A stretch of DNA of 64,000 nt, taken from positions 620,001-684,000 of the forward strand of contig WNYE01000006.1 in NCBI GenBank assembly GCA_021396245.1, read 5' to 3'. Positions 54,074-64,000 of this stretch are shown in pieces. The stretch is from Sporothrix humicola (lineage: Eukaryota; Ascomycota; Sordariomycetes; Ophiostomatales; Ophiostomataceae). Made by a program: the position numbers and the translations under genes. Every line of letters starts with the position of its first letter. The first letter of the stretch is position 1. The notes beneath the pieces are model-generated. The model did no database searches and was not told the origin of the DNA. It saw nothing but the letters and a program-made list of their open reading frames with translations.

Positions 54074-54448
54074 TGAAAACGGTTGAATCAAGGGCTAGTT
54101 ACAGACCGAGATAGGAAATATCAGGGGCAGATAAACAAAGAGAGATACGGCGCATGTACAGCATGAATATCATGGGCTGATTTCTACAACATTAATCACT
54201 ACAATAAAAAGACAATCAACTCATTTTCAAAGTCGTTTGGAAAATAAACTCTTCATGAAAAATGTATATTGCTAAACGAAGCTGATGTAAATCAAATAAG
54301 TCCATATTTCTATGGCACGTGGCAATCTGCGCAAAACTATTCAAGACATCGTCAAAAAAAGGCATAGCTATTTAAACAGAAAAGATGCAAATGAAGACAA
54401 AGAGACAAGAAACTACAGCCTTTTCAGACCATTAGCTTCTCTGTCCGT
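54074..54448. terminator. Convergent 3' region, Acinus-like / arg-2
   Basis: 375 nt, AT-rich, between convergent stop codons. No gene. Confidence 0.4.
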
Positions 54449-55939
54449 CTAGTTCTGCACAGCCTGGACCAGCGGGGTCGGCTCAACACCGACACGTTCG
54501 CGGTTCAGGATGTCGAGCAGCAGCTGCGAGGGACGGTTGTCCTTGTACACCTGGGCGTTCTCCTTGTACATCTTGACGTTCTCGAGGTAGCGGTCAAACA
54601 GGAAGGCACTGTCCATCGGACCGCCCTTGGCCTCGGGGTGGAACTGCAGCGAGAAGATGGGGCGGGTCTTGTGGATCATGCCCTCGTTGCTGCCGTCGTT
54701 GAGGTTGACAAAGTACTCCTTGAACTCGCTGGGCATCGTCTCAGCGTCGACGGCGTAACCGTGGTTCTGCGAGGTAATGTGGCACAGACCGGTGGTCAGG
54801 TCGAGCGAGGGGATGTTGTGGGCGCGGTTGCCGTACTTGAGCTTGATGGTGCGGGCACCGGCGGCCAGGGCCAGCAGCTGGTGGCCCATGCAAATGCCCA
54901 TGATGGGGACAGGCGACTCGTTCATCAGGCGGCGCAGGTTGTAGATGGTCTCCTGGCAGTGGGTCGGGTCACCGGGGCCGTTGGAGATGAAGACACCGTC
55001 AAAGTGCTCGGCGACCTTGTGGATCGGGTAGTTGTAGGGGAACACGGTGACGGCGGCGCCACGGCTGACCAGGCTGCGCAGGATGTTCTCCTTGACACCG
55101 CAGTCGATCAGGGCAACGTGGAACTCGGCGTTGGGCGACTCAACGACAAAGGGAGCCTTGGTGCTGACGCGCTTGACCAGGTTCATCTGGCCAGGGTCGA
55201 CAAAGCTCTCGTCCTCGTCGGCATCGTACTCGTCACCGATCGAGATGCGGGCCAGCGAAGAGCCCTGCTCACGGAGGTAGGTGACAATGGCACGGGTGTC
55301 GACGCCCGAAATAGCGGGGATACCCTCACGGGCACACCAGTCGCCCAGGCTCTCGACGGCGGTCCAGTGGCTGTACTTCTCGGCAACGTCGGCGACGACG
55401 ACACCAGCGCACTGGATGTGGGGAGACTCAAAGTACTTGAGCAGGTTGTACTCGTCGCGCTTGTTGGAGGGCACACCGTAGTTGCCAATGAGGGGTTGGG
55501 TGAAGACGAGGATCTGGCCGCGGTACGACGGGTCGGTCATGGACTCGGGGTAGCCGACGAGCGAGGTGGTGAAGACGGCCTCGCCGGAGATGTTGTTGTT
55601 GGCGCCAAAGGCAGTGCCGTGGAAGATGGGACCGTCCTGGGAGGGTTAGCAAGGGAAGGAAAAAGAAAAAAAAGAAAATAGCGGTGAGGGCTGCAGCTTC
55701 ATGCAGGCTCCGATAAGGGATCAATAGCAACATACACGAATGGTGAGAGTGGCATCCAACTTGCCGGCCGGCGCAAACGAGCGCTTGGGCATGGCGGGCA
55801 TCTTGCGACCCTTGCTGCCGTCGACGGGGGCGGCAGAGCTGTTCCAGCGGATGGCAACGCCAAAGGCAGCGCGGGGCTTCGCAGCCGCAAAACCGGTCTG
55901 GGCCGGGCGGGCGAGGCGCATAGACATGCGAGACAGCAT
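54449..55939 (-). CDS. arg-2: Arginine-specific carbamoyl-phosphate synthase small subunit
   Basis: Two exons, 55736-55939 and 54449-55636, 463 aa, with a phase-0 intron of 99 nt (GTATGT, CCCAG). The N-terminus (MLSRMSMRLARPAQTGFAAA) is a basic, acid-poor mitochondrial presequence. The amidotransferase class I triad is complete: Cys317 in GICMGHQ, His401 and Glu403 in LQFHPEA. The N-terminal CPSase small-chain domain has FHGTAFGANNNISGEAVFTTSLVGYPESMTDPSYRGQ in pieces. It hydrolyses glutamine to feed ammonia to the large subunit for carbamoyl phosphate in arginine synthesis. The leader holds an arginine attenuator uORF (next entry), so translational repression by arginine is expected. Confidence 0.96.
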
Positions 55940-56095
55940 GGTTATGGTGGTGAGACGTCTAGGTTTGAGATCTGAGATATGTGTTTGGGTTTATGGGCCG
56001 TTAGGCTGTTGTGTTGGCTGTTGTTTTTGTGGTTGTTGGGTTCGTTGGGAGCGAGAAAATGGGAGAAAGCGAGGTCGAGTTTGGGGGAGTTTGGT

Positions 56096-56477
56096 CTAGT
56101 CTAAAAGGGCCCTCCAGAGATGATCTGAGCAGGATCAGTTAGCAATGGAACGAAGAGAGGACGAGACAACGTTGTCGAGTGGTCGAACGGTCTTATCGCC
56201 TGGCCCAGAGACCAAGGATGAAGCCCCAAAAGAGGCACGAAAGAGGCGGAGATATCACGAACCTGAGAGATAGTCCTGCAAGACAACGAGTTAGCAGACG
56301 CTCAAAACAGCCCAATTGCATGCCCCAGGCCACAAAAGTGACTCAATTCGAGATCAAGATGCGTGCCAAGCACGGACACTCGTCGCGATCCAGGCCAAGA
56401 ACCAGGAGGGCAGTATCGTGAAGGTCAAAAAAGAGGCAGCTTACCTGGCAGGTGAAGATTGACGGGCGCCCGTTCAT
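56096..56477 (-). CDS. Arginine attenuator peptide uORF (spliced, 24 codons)
   Basis: Three short exons on the minus strand: 56445-56477 (33 nt), 56263-56275 (13 nt) and 56096-56124 (29 nt), for 24 codons plus TAG. Introns of 169 nt (GTAAGC/GCAG) and 138 nt (GTTCGT/CTCAG, GCTAAC branch) separate them. The product begins MNGRPS, has Asp12 and Trp19, and carries DYLSDHLWRAL from position 12, as in the Neurospora arg-2 attenuator peptide of the same length. That peptide stalls ribosomes at its stop codon when arginine is high and triggers mRNA decay. The stop is 156 nt before the arg-2 start, on the same leader. Position-by-position identity makes the splicing model very secure. Confidence 0.93.
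56339..56345. promoter_or_regulatory. TGACTCA (Gcn4/CPC1-type) motif
   Basis: A perfect TGACTCA heptamer lies inside intron 1 of the attenuator uORF. Fungal bZIP activators of general amino acid control bind this core. Such a 7-mer is expected several times by chance in 64 kb, so the call is weak. Confidence 0.25.
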
Positions 56478-57664
56478 AAGGGCAGATTGTCCGAAAGACG
56501 TCTCAAAAAGAGACAAAAGAAGTGGTAAAAATGGAGGTGAAAGGGAGCATGGGATCTGTATGTCTGTTCTGGCAGCAGCTGTTTGTATGGTCGTGGTGTG
56601 GGTGGAGGAAGGAAAGAAAAGAAGAAAAAAGAGAAGGAAAAGAAGGGAGGAAGAAGCGTTGCAACGATGCTGGGCGAGGGTATATTATTAGCGAATTAGC
56701 GGAGGGGGAAATGCCCTTCTGTGCCTATGGGAAAATTTTCTTTGGGATCAAAGGTGACTCTTTCCTTCGCTTTTCGCTGTCACAATTTTTTTACTATTTA
56801 TTTTTTAGTGCTCTTTCCTTTTTGGGCCCTCTTTTTTTTTGTTCTGCGCCCTTCACTCACCAATTTTCGCGCCCTTTTCACGCCCTATTTTTATTTTGCG
56901 GCACTTTCCCGGGTTAGCCAGGGTCTGCAAGATAGCAATTGGTGCGCTATCGAAACGCGGCCTATGGGGCCTTTTTGGGGCCCTTTCAGCTGTCTTCAGC
57001 GGTTGGGGCGAACGAGGCGAAAGAAGGCGAACAAAATAGAGGGGTCGAGATTTTTTTTTCCAATTGGGCGGTTTGGCCCCTCCTACCGCCGACTCCGGCG
57101 CGATGCCCCTGTATGACAGGCTGTTGGCACTTTTTGGGCGTAGTGCACGTGCTCCTTCCAAATGAAGCGCAAACGAACATAACGTGCACGTAACGGGAAG
57201 GCGCCGGACAAGAGCCCGAGAAGGAGCGACTGGTCGAAGGTCAGTGAGCTATTAAGCTGTGACAGTCCGCAGCCCAAAAGCCCACAGTTCACAATTCACA
57301 GTCCACAATGCCACTGTATGGGAGAACAGCTTTCGTCTTCAGTCCCGAGATACCATATGAGTGGGTACTTCCATCTAATGCTTTCTCAAATATGAGATGA
57401 AAAAGTGGCAGTTATGACGAGCTTAAACATCCAGTGTGGGAAAGGAAACAAAATGCAGGGTCTCCAGTATACTCCATTTCGCATTGTTGAATCTTTATAT
57501 TTATGTGCCTTTTGATTATCCATAATGTATTTTGTTTTCCGCCATCCACGGTCATATCATGACCACCTCATTCTGTCGTCATCGTGTGTCTATCCAGTCG
57601 TTTCCATATATATATATGTTTCGTAGTGTGTCGGGTGGTATTGTCACATAATCTGTCACACAAT
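56478..57664. promoter_or_regulatory. arg-2 promoter region and ETF-beta 3' flank
   Basis: 1.19 kb upstream of the attenuator uORF. It includes purine-rich DNA just upstream of the uORF (56,590-56,670) and AT-rich DNA near the ETF-beta stop. No other gene is seen. Confidence 0.45.
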
Positions 57665-58705
57665 TTATAACGCGCCCAGCTCCTTGAGCTTCGCGATGAG
57701 GCCGTCGACGTCCTCGACCTTTCCGCCGCCCTTGCGCGGTGGGGGCTCTGCACAAAACAGTTAGCAATGTATGAAAGAGAGTGTGCATTCAAACAGCACA
57801 AACACAACGCAATCAGAAGAGTACTCACCTGTCACCTTGAGCGTGTTCACCCGCTTCTTGGCCGCCTCGTCAACCAGGCCGTAGTCGGCCAGCGTCTTCT
57901 TGGCCAGCGGCTTCTTCTTGGCCTTCATAATGTTGGGCAGCGTGGCGTACCGCGGCTCGTTGAGACGCAGATCCGTCGTGATGATCATCGGCAGCTTGGC
58001 CTTGAGCGTCTCGACACCGCCGTCCACCTCGCGCACCACCTGCACCCCGTCGCCGTCCTTGGCAAACGTCACCTCGGACGCCTGCGTTGCCTGCGGCCAG
58101 CCCAGCAGACCAGCCAGCATCTGGCCCGTCTGGTGCGCGTCGTCGTCGATGCTCTGCTTGCCGAGGATCACCAGGTTGCTCTTCTCCTCGGCCACCACCT
58201 TTTGCAGCAGCTTGGCCACCGTCAGGGGCTCCAGCTCGGCCGCGTTCTCGTCGGCGACCTTGCCGGCCGTGTCGACGTGGATGGCGCGATCGGCGCCCAT
58301 GGCCATGGCTGTCCGCAGCACGTCCTGGGCCTTGGCGGGGCCGGCCGAGAAGACGCAAATGTCCTCGACGCCGCCCGGGGCCCGCTTCTTCTCGCGGATG
58401 CGCACCGACTCTTCGACCGAAAGCTCGTCAAAAGGGTTCATGCTGTGCTTGACGCCGGCACGCTCGACGCCCGTCTGGGCCTTGTTGACGCGGGGCTTGA
58501 CCTGGTGGGGGTAAACAGAACCATGGTTAGCAGCGTTGTTCGTGATGTTCAGCTGTTTGTCGCTGCAATTGTGTTGAATTGCTTCAATTCGTCGTTTTCG
58601 TCATTTTTTGTCCTCGGCTTTCTAGGCCGAATTGGCGCGGGGCAAGAAACATACTGCATAGTCGATCACCCGCTTCACGGGGACGAGAATCCGGAGGGCA
58701 GACAT
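57665..58705 (-). CDS. ETFB: Electron transfer flavoprotein beta subunit
   Basis: Three exons, 58655-58705, 57829-58501 and 57665-57747, 268 aa. Introns of 153 and 81 nt have GTATGT and GTGAGT donors with CAG acceptors; joins give VIDYAVKPRVN and LKVTEPPPRKGGGK. The start MSALRILVPVKRVIDYA and the blocks HSMNPFDELSVEESVRIREK, AMGADRAIHVDT, LGKQSIDDDAHQTGQMLAGLLGWPQ and KLPMIITTDLRLNEPRYATLPNIMKAKKK are standard ETF-beta. With ETF-alpha it carries electrons from mitochondrial acyl-CoA and other dehydrogenases to ETF:quinone oxidoreductase. The AMP-binding and recognition loop regions look complete. Confidence 0.95.
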
Positions 58706-59313
58706 TGTTGTGATCGTATTCGTGAGTCTCGAGTCGTCGTCAATGGGGATGCGGTCAAGGGGTGGTCGAGAAGGATGGTTGAAGTGGTCGAGACAAAAGC
58801 GGTTCGTATCGCCGTTTGTTCAAGTCTGGAGTCCTTCGGAGTAAGCGCTTCCCAGGACGAGGTCCAAATTCCCAGCGGCCAAATTGCGGGTTTCGATGCG
58901 GCAGCCCTTCGCTAAAACCCACTGGCTCACCCAAACCGCGGCTAGGACCGGTTACCTTAACCTCGGCCGAGAACGGAGGGTCACGTGATCACGTCACATG
59001 CGGCTGTACTACCAGTTAGCCTGTACGACAGTGCTTCAGTGAGCAGAATTGCGGTTTAAGATCGGCTCACAAACGTCACCGAGCTCTCTCATAGTATCCT
59101 CGCTAACCAAGTAAACGCGAGGCAGTGTATCTTAAAATCAGTTCTTTGTTTTAATCTTCCGCAGCCTTATCTCAACTCCCCGCTGGCAATATCCAAAAAA
59201 AGAGAATAGCATTTGGAACAATTGTAAATAGAACAGCAAACATTTAACAGGCTGCAGCAAAAATCAAGCAAAGGAAAAGCTCAGCAAAAATCTAGACAAA
59301 GAAATAACACCGC
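58706..59313. other. Intergenic: ETF-beta promoter and GCS1 3' flank
   Basis: 608 nt. A CACGTG box in the context TCACGTGATCACGTCA lies at 58982-58987, about 280 nt before the ETF-beta start. No gene. Confidence 0.4.
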
Positions 59314-60569
59314 TCACCAGTCCTCCCACTCGTCCTTCTTGCCTGAGCCGGCCTCGGCCGGACCGCTACTGCTGCTGCCCTTGCCCATGGCCATTGTGCC
59401 GACGGTCGTCTTACGTGCCGGTGCTGAAGCCGCTGGCGTGTCGGCAATCGACGAGAAGTCGTCCCAGAACGCCCGCCGGCTCTCGTCCATGCCTGTGTTG
59501 ACCGCCCGGTACTGACCACCGCTGCCGGCGCCCCCCGCTGGGCCGCCCTCGACAAACCGGTTAAAGCCCTCCTGGGCAGTCCGTGCGCCCTGCTGCGCCG
59601 ACCGTGCCACGTTGTTGCTGACGACACGGGCCTGGGCGGCCAGGTCCGACTCGGCAATCTGCTTGGCCGTCGGCTGGATGTAGTCGCTGTTGACCGTCTT
59701 AGCCGTTTTTGTCACAGTGCTCGCAAACCAGCCGAAACCCTTGGAGAGTGCTGCCACAGGGTCGCGCTGCAGATCGTCAAAGCCAGGGAGAGCGCCGCCG
59801 TTGGCGTTGGTTTGTGAGGGGGGCGGCGAGCTGCCAAAGCCGGTGTACTTGCCGCCCTGACTTGGCGGCAGGTTGTCGGGCCGAGCAGCGTTCTCGGCGC
59901 CCAGCCGTGCAAAGTACTTCTCGTCGACCTTGATCTTGCCGCCGATGCCGGCGCCGGCGCCTCCTAATCCTGCTGCCGAGCCGGGGCTTGCTGTGCGGCT
60001 GCCGGCCAGAGGTGTTGACCGCGACGACGCAGATGGTGTTGCGGCGGCGGGCGCCGCCTTGGGCTTCTTTTCGCTGGGCACGTACTCGCGGCCCTCCACC
60101 TTGGCGCTCAGCCGCTCCTTGTACTCCTCGCCGACGTCGCCGCCGTACCGCTCAGCAATCGTGGCGTCGTCCCAGGTAATGCCGCGCATCGTAGTGTCCG
60201 AGTGGCCCTCGAAGAAGTCGCGCCAGGTCTGGTTGCCGCCGAGGCGCATCCGCTCAATCTCGCTGGCCTTGAAGGCGTCCATGGAGATGGAGCGCACAAA
60301 GGAAATGTGGACACCGAGACCACGGTGGACACCGGCGCAGACGAGGCAGATGAAGATGCCAAACTTGGGCGATGCCCACTGTGGCGACGGTGCACCGCAG
60401 TCGCAGCAGATGTCGTTGTTGGCCTCTTTCTGGATGGTTTGGAGCTGGATGGGAGAAGAAAATGTTAGGAGATGCTGCGCTCGTGATAACATATCAAGAG
60501 GATCCAGGGGTCGAAACGCACCTTTGACCGCGTCTCCGGGTCGACCTCCCACATTGCTTTTGAAGCCAT
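59314..60569 (-). CDS. GCS1: ArfGAP Gcs1
   Basis: Two exons, 60522-60569 and 59314-60444, 392 aa; phase-0 intron of 77 nt (GTGCGT, CCAG). The long open frame upstream of 60569 is leader and intron read-through. The ArfGAP zinc finger is C29-x2-C32-x16-C49-x2-C52, followed by the arginine finger Arg57 in GVHRGLGVHISFVRS and MRLGGNQTWRDFF. The C-terminal half is Ser/Ala/Gly-rich with amphipathic segments (AALSKGFGWFASTVTKTAKTV, FNRFVEGG) likely to act as curvature-sensing helices, and it ends WEDW, a typical coat-interacting C-terminus. It stimulates GTP hydrolysis on Arf1 in Golgi-ER and post-Golgi traffic. Confidence 0.94.
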
Positions 60570-61871
60570 GGTTGTTGATCGTGTGCGGATGGAATAGGAC
60601 GTAGTGTCGGGAATCGATCGAAAAAGAAAAGGAACGCCGTCGTGTGGCCGTCGATGTGTCTGTCGATAGACCAGGGGTTCGACGAAAAGAAAAAAAGAGA
60701 AAAAGAGGGGTGGAGAGGGGAGCCCCTTTCGATACCGATGCTCTCAAATGTCGGCCGCGATAACTGGTGTGTTCTCTCTGCGATCTCAATCGAAACTGTC
60801 GCTCCTCTTTGTTGATATCGCTCTCTTTATCGCCGTCAGGGGAAAGCCGTTGCGTGCTTCGTCGGAAATGGTGGTATTGAAGCTTGGTCTTTGTTAGAAA
60901 CTTGTGGGAGATGGGGTCCAACAAGTTTTGGTCGGTGTTTTGAGATTCAGGTTGCTGGCGCGCAACACGGTAAAATGCCAGGGAGCCAGGGCCCAATTTC
61001 CCCATCTTACCAAGGGACTTAGGGTCAAGTCCAGACCTAATCCGCTGGCCAATAGGCCTTGGAGCTAGAATCTCCACGCTTCGCCAATGCTGGCAATAGC
61101 ACTGTCTCGCCCATATATGGGCCGGTCCAGGCCATTTGTGGTCCACTAGCGCCATAGCATCGTCACAAAGACAGCTGTCAACTTGAATGGAGCATCAGAG
61201 CAGCAAACACAGATATAATCTTCAGCATATACGACGTACTGTATCAGTCGCTTCAAAGGAACGGTTCTTGGCACATCACAATATCCTGCGATTTTCTCTA
61301 CTCCTTTCACAACTACCAGAGCACATATCCCGTCCATTGGATGGCAGCGTCTACAAGATATCAAAGCACAAATACAGATATACTACGAGGGGCAAATGGT
61401 GAAATTAAAAATCAGATTAAAAGATAGCTGGTAGCTTGCTGAAGAAAAACACGGGCTCTGGCTTGCAGAAAACCCCGGTGCCTCCCGTATATGAACGTAT
61501 AACCCATTTCAGAAGACGCCAGGAGATGTTTTCATCACCAGATAAAATTCCACCTCTCGAGTATATTTTGGTTTCCCCCTATTTTTGTTTTAGAAAAGAC
61601 AGGCCTCCCTCGACTAAGAACGTGTTCACTCGTATGAGACAAACGAGACAAACTCGCCTAGTCGAGTAGAAGAGAACCGTGTTGTAGAAAATACCGAGCC
61701 CAAAAAAACATCGGTTTGCGACAGGGACAGAAAAAAACGCATTGGGATGGTGCCGGTCCGGGACAGAAAACGAGCGAGCGAAAGTCAACATAACAATTTT
61801 AGGCACCGGTCACCATAATAGGATTGTAGCAGCGCTCCTGGTCGCGCTTGTCTACTGTGCAAGGACAGCAT
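60570..61871. other. Intergenic: GCS1 promoter and 3' flank of Sbp1-like gene
   Basis: 1.3 kb. CT-rich on the minus strand just upstream of GCS1 (leader). The rest is mixed AT-rich. No gene is recognised. Confidence 0.45.
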
Positions 61872-63246
61872 TTAAGCGGTGGCAGCCGGGGCCTCGGCCT
61901 CGACGTTCTCGCCGTTAGCCTCACCCTCGGGAGCGTTGGCCTCCTCGTCGGTCTTATCGGGGCTGTCAATGGCGACCTTAACGGCGATCTCACGGCCATC
62001 AATCTCCTTGCCGTTCATCTCAGCAACAGCCTTCTGCTGCAGCTCCTCCGAGGCAAGGGTGACGAAACCGAAACCGCGGCCCTTGCGGGCCTCGCCACGG
62101 GCCTGAAGCTTCTTGATCATGAAACGGGGAATAGGGCGCAGCGCGATCTTGGCGGTTGAGGGCTCGTAGGCAGCAAAGAGCTCCTTAAGCTACACAGAGA
62201 GGAAAAGAATATGTCAGTAACCAAAACGCATGCACTTCGTCGCGGTTCCAAACAGGGTTGAGTGAGCAAAACATACAGCATCCTCCTTCAGGTCGTACGG
62301 CAGGTTGGCAACCATGACCTTGGTCTTGGACGGAACACCGTCAGCGGGGGGACCACGCTCGCGGCGCTCACGAGGCTCGCGGGGCTCGCGAGGCTCACGG
62401 GGCTCACGGGGCTGGCGGCCCTTCTTGCCAGTCTCCTCACCAGCAGGCTTGTTGGTAACATCCTTGGGGGCGGAGTCGGCGGCAGCATCAGTAGCAGCAG
62501 CCTCGCCCTCGGCAGGGGTACCGTCCTCCTATGTGTTGTTAGTTTGTATCCAGTAGCAGGTTTTAAATGGAAAGGATGTATGCGTACGTTCACACCGCCA
62601 CGACCGCGGCCACCACGGCCACGGTTGGCACGGCCACGGCCGCGGGTGGACTGGCGGCGGCGGGTACCCTCCTCACCCTCACCGTTGGCAGCCTCCTTGT
62701 CAGCAGCGGTCTCGGGCTTGCGGGCAAGCTGGACGGAGACCTTGCGCTCGAGGATCTCCTTGCCGGAAAGCTCCGTGACGGCGCGGTCGGCCTCGGTCGG
62801 GGTAGAGAGATCGACAAAGGCGTAGCCAACAGGGCGTTCGGTACGAGGGTTCTTAGGGATCGAAACCGACTCACTGTGAAACAGACACTTGTTAGTACGT
62901 TGTACAAAAGAAATAGTTGAAGGCTGATGTCATCCAAGCTCAGCAAGTGATGGCCAGTTGAGCCGAGCTCCAGATCGGACTGAAGACGATGCTTTGGGGC
63001 ACAGGCAGAGCTCGGGATCCATCAAATCTCGATGCAAACTTACACAAGGTAGCCCTTGAAGAATTCCTTGAGCTCCCCTTCAGTGGTAGCATAGGCCAGG
63101 TTGCCGATGTAGAGTCGGCGGCCCTCGGCAGCGCTGGCAAGGTAGGCCTCGTTGGCCTTGTCATCTTTGCCAGAGACTGTGGTGTTCGCCAGAGTGGCGG
63201 TCACGTCGTTAACGGCAGCGTCAGAGACTTTGTTATCAGCAGACAT
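61872..63246 (-). CDS. Two-RRM RNA-binding protein, Sbp1-like
   Basis: Four exons, 63044-63246, 62588-62873, 62277-62528 and 61872-62189, 352 aa; introns 170, 59 and 87 nt with GTAAGT, GTACGC and GTATGT donors. RRM1 has RNP2 LYIGNL (45-50) and RNP1 RPVGYAFV (81-88). A short RGG block follows (RGRGRANRGRGGRGRGG, 145-161), then an acidic stretch and tandem REP repeats (204-216). RRM2 has VMVANL (234-239) and KGRGFGFV (283-290). The C-terminus is acidic and Ala-rich. The RRM-RGG-RRM layout matches yeast Sbp1, a translation repressor that acts through eIF4G and promotes decapping; orthology is likely but not certain. Confidence 0.85.
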
Positions 63247-64000
63247 GTTGGGCGAGGCTGATGGGTTGTTGATAGCTGATTGCTGGAAGCTTGAGTTTGT
63301 TGGGAAGAGACGACGGTGAAGGTTGCCGTGAAGTTGAGGTTGGCTGGAGTTTGTATGGACTCTGGAGACGAAGGGGAGCGAGCAGGGTAGCTTGGTGCCC
63401 TAGAATACAGAGGAAGAAAGGGGGAAGGCGGAAAAAGCGACGTAAAGTCAGTATTGCTTGATGTGGTTGATGATCTTGGGAGTTGAGATGGAAGAGGGAA
63501 GAAAGGGCCAAAAAGGAGGGCGACGCAAAAAATATAAAGGGGAGGCGAAAATTACAGCCTAGTCGCGCGTCGCACCTGCAGGTGCTCCCTGCTGGGGGGG
63601 GTGTGCTGGGGTGCTCCTTCTGGGTGAGCACCTCCCTAGATTTCTCACCTAGTTGTCAATTTCCCATTTATTTTACCTATTTAATTTAATGGTGCGTCCC
63701 TATTGTCATCCTTTGTTGCTGCCAATTTCACCACCGTAATTTTCGATTCTGCACCAAGCACACACGGAGTTTGGGCGAAAAGGGGAAGGCGTGGCGCAAG
63801 TAATGACAAGGGTCGCACTTGCTTAAGAAGTACATCACGGCGAGGTTTGTGTGGGAAGGTACAATGGAACTCTCAGGGGCAAAACAGTGACCTGTCCAGC
63901 ATTAAAACTCGTCGTGAACAACGCCAAAATGCACACCGCTGAAGGCAGCAGCTTAGGGGCGACAAGTGAGGCCAATGTGAGTTGCCGTTCGAGTCACGGC
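63247..64000. other. Promoter region of Sbp1-like gene to window end
   Basis: 754 nt. The first ~300 nt are pyrimidine-rich on the minus strand and probably leader. A short direct repeat of GGTGCTCC occurs near 63,580-63,620. No further gene is seen. Confidence 0.4.

Noticed and set aside
60570..61155. Upstream part of a 613-residue frame ending at the GCS1 stop
   Set aside because: The frame runs through the 77-nt intron and the leader. The spliced model gives the proper ArfGAP N-terminus MASKAMWEVDPETRSKLQ.
62361..62420. Short tandem GC-rich repeats resembling a repeat array
   Set aside because: They are in frame inside the Sbp1-like gene and code for REP repeats; spacing is far too short for CRISPR.

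Overview
This window is nuclear DNA of a filamentous ascomycete (Pezizomycotina, most likely Sordariomycetes). The support is compact GC-rich genes, short introns (about 50-170 nt) with GTAAGT/GTATGT-type donors and CTAAC branch sites, AT-rich intergenic DNA, and fungal-specific families: an SRE/SREA-type iron GATA factor, an arginine attenuator uORF ahead of arg-2, a secretory LIP lipase and a stcV-like aldo-keto reductase. The genus cannot be fixed from the sequence. I see no transposon, CRISPR array, rRNA or convincing tRNA.

Layout. 1-2781: 3' part of a Gac1-like PP1 glycogen-targeting subunit. 5139-11630: an accessory-looking block of ACC deaminase (-), secreted lipase (-) and secreted FAD-linked oxidase (+). 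12335-17120: RIO1 kinase (+), a GT1 glycosyltransferase (+) and a small Cys protein (-). 18681-26048: dense housekeeping genes, namely V-ATPase c'' subunit, a gephyrin-like MogA-MoeA fusion, POP5, GPN2 and BUB3. 26559-27780: an unrecognised disordered protein. 27781-32573: 4.8 kb without a supportable gene, in front of the iron-regulatory GATA factor (32574-34901). 35936-43922: Tvp15-like COPI-associated membrane protein, BCP1, chorismate mutase with an extra hydrophobic tail, and mitochondrial fission adaptor Mdv1. 46373-54073: aldo-keto reductase, a large acidic unknown protein and an Acinus-like SAP/RRM protein. 54449-63246: five minus-strand features, namely arg-2 with its spliced attenuator uORF, ETF-beta, ArfGAP Gcs1 and a two-RRM Sbp1-like protein.

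Most neighbours are unrelated in function, so this is ordinary chromosomal gene order rather than a biosynthetic cluster. Convergent pairs are close (POP5/GPN2 stop codons leave 60 nt between them) and several pairs are divergent over a shared promoter (CnxE/POP5, GPN2/BUB3, TVP15/BCP1, ARO7/MDV1).

Most interesting points: (i) the arg-2 attenuator peptide is encoded over three exons, the middle one 13 nt, so the stalling peptide exists only after splicing, and retention of the second intron removes its C-terminal third; (ii) a chorismate mutase ending in a tail-anchor-like segment; (iii) a very His-rich linker in the molybdenum cofactor enzyme; (iv) an ATCAGATAA iron-GATA site upstream of the iron GATA factor itself; (v) three CACGTG boxes in 40 bp upstream of a V-ATPase gene. 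Exon boundaries were placed by hand from splice signals and reading frame; none is backed by transcript data.
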